The notes beneath the pieces were generated by a model, which saw only the letters and a list, made by a program, of their open reading frames with translations, did no database searches and was not told the DNA's origin. From Agarophyton chilense (Eukaryota; Rhodophyta; Florideophyceae; Gracilariales; Gracilariaceae): a stretch of 64,000 nt of DNA. Location of the stretch: assembly GCA_030374765.1 (NCBI GenBank), contig JARGXX010000068.1:3844001-3908000 (forward strand), written 5' to 3'. Below are positions 63,850-64,000 of this stretch, piece by piece; position 1 is the first letter of the stretch, and the number at the start of each line of letters is the position of its first letter. A program made the position numbers and the translations under genes.

Positions 63850-64000
63850 ATGAGGCGAGATGAAGTCCCTTTATAGGTCTAAGAGGAGTTTTTTCATCCT
63901 GAACCGGTACTCAGCTTCCTCCTCGCAGCGGACGTACGGCATGTCTGCTTGGATGAGGGTGCTACAGCGCGTCGCCAAACGCGGATCCCCAGGACAATGT

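Larger units (their letters stand above)
56787..64000 (+). mobile_element. Element F: D-family LTR element carrying foreign internal sequence, runs off window
   Basis: Plus-oriented. 5' LTR 56787-57232, primer-binding site 57236-57253, the D-type N-terminal block 57268-57786, then about 3.3 kb with no element similarity (57787-61130), then the D-type integrase-tail end (about 61130-61348) and the opposite-strand block (62517-61463 and beyond) with a solo LTR (62650-63464). The 3' LTR must lie right of 64000. No RT or integrase core is recognisable, so it looks non-autonomous. Confidence 0.7.
61349..64000. repeat. Right arm of large inverted repeat (continues beyond window)
   Basis: Mirror of 53408-56059. 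Contains the same opposite-strand frames and the same solo LTR, so duplication happened after that LTR was formed. Confidence 0.92.

Overview
The window is a transposon graveyard next to a small island of ordinary nuclear genes, so it comes from a eukaryote. The mix of chromodomain LTR elements, degenerate Copia-like pol, a Helitron, PIF/Harbinger, Tc1-like DD34E, a LINE and short, mostly intronless AT-richer host genes would fit a florideophyte red alga such as Chondrus or a relative. That is an inference from overall style, and another alga or protist is possible.

1-24.2 kb is a nest. A Helitron (visible 14307-15785 and 22132-24243) was hit by a chromovirus, element B (enters at the left edge, ends at the LTR end near 14306). 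B was hit by a young gag-only chromovirus relative, element A (356-7146, 5-bp target duplication GGACC, LTRs differing at one noticed base). Separately, an older chromovirus of another family, element D (15786-22126, target duplication GCGTC, LTRs about 16% different where counted), sits in the Helitron.

24.3-27.2 kb holds a decayed PIF/Harbinger transposon (transposase on +, Myb/SANT-like companion on -). 27.7-29 kb holds an old gag fossil of the A type on the minus strand and a short telomere-like patch. 30-34.7 kb is a heavily decayed Copia-like element. 35.7-36.2 kb carries an intact Cys-rich ORF on the minus strand, and 36.46-40.1 kb is a 5'-truncated LINE on the minus strand.

40.4-48.9 kb is the host-gene island: an N-myristoylation-motif protein with His/Ser and DDGGY repeats, a casein-kinase-1-like pseudokinase, a membrane-anchored GMC oxidoreductase and a secreted germin-like cupin.

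49.5-52.2 kb holds two Tc1-like elements (one with TA duplication and IR/DR termini; the second interrupted by an LTR). 52.2-64 kb holds two D-family elements facing opposite ways. Their 3' parts form an almost perfect inverted repeat (53408-56059 against 61349-64000) that runs off the right edge. Inside the second element, about 3.3 kb of non-element sequence occupies the place where pol is expected.

The most interesting theme is that every chromovirus here whose 3' end is visible (A, B, D, E, F) carries, between the chromodomain end of pol and the 3' LTR, a block of open frames on the opposite strand. Short motifs are shared between the families, so this looks like a conserved antisense gene of this element group.
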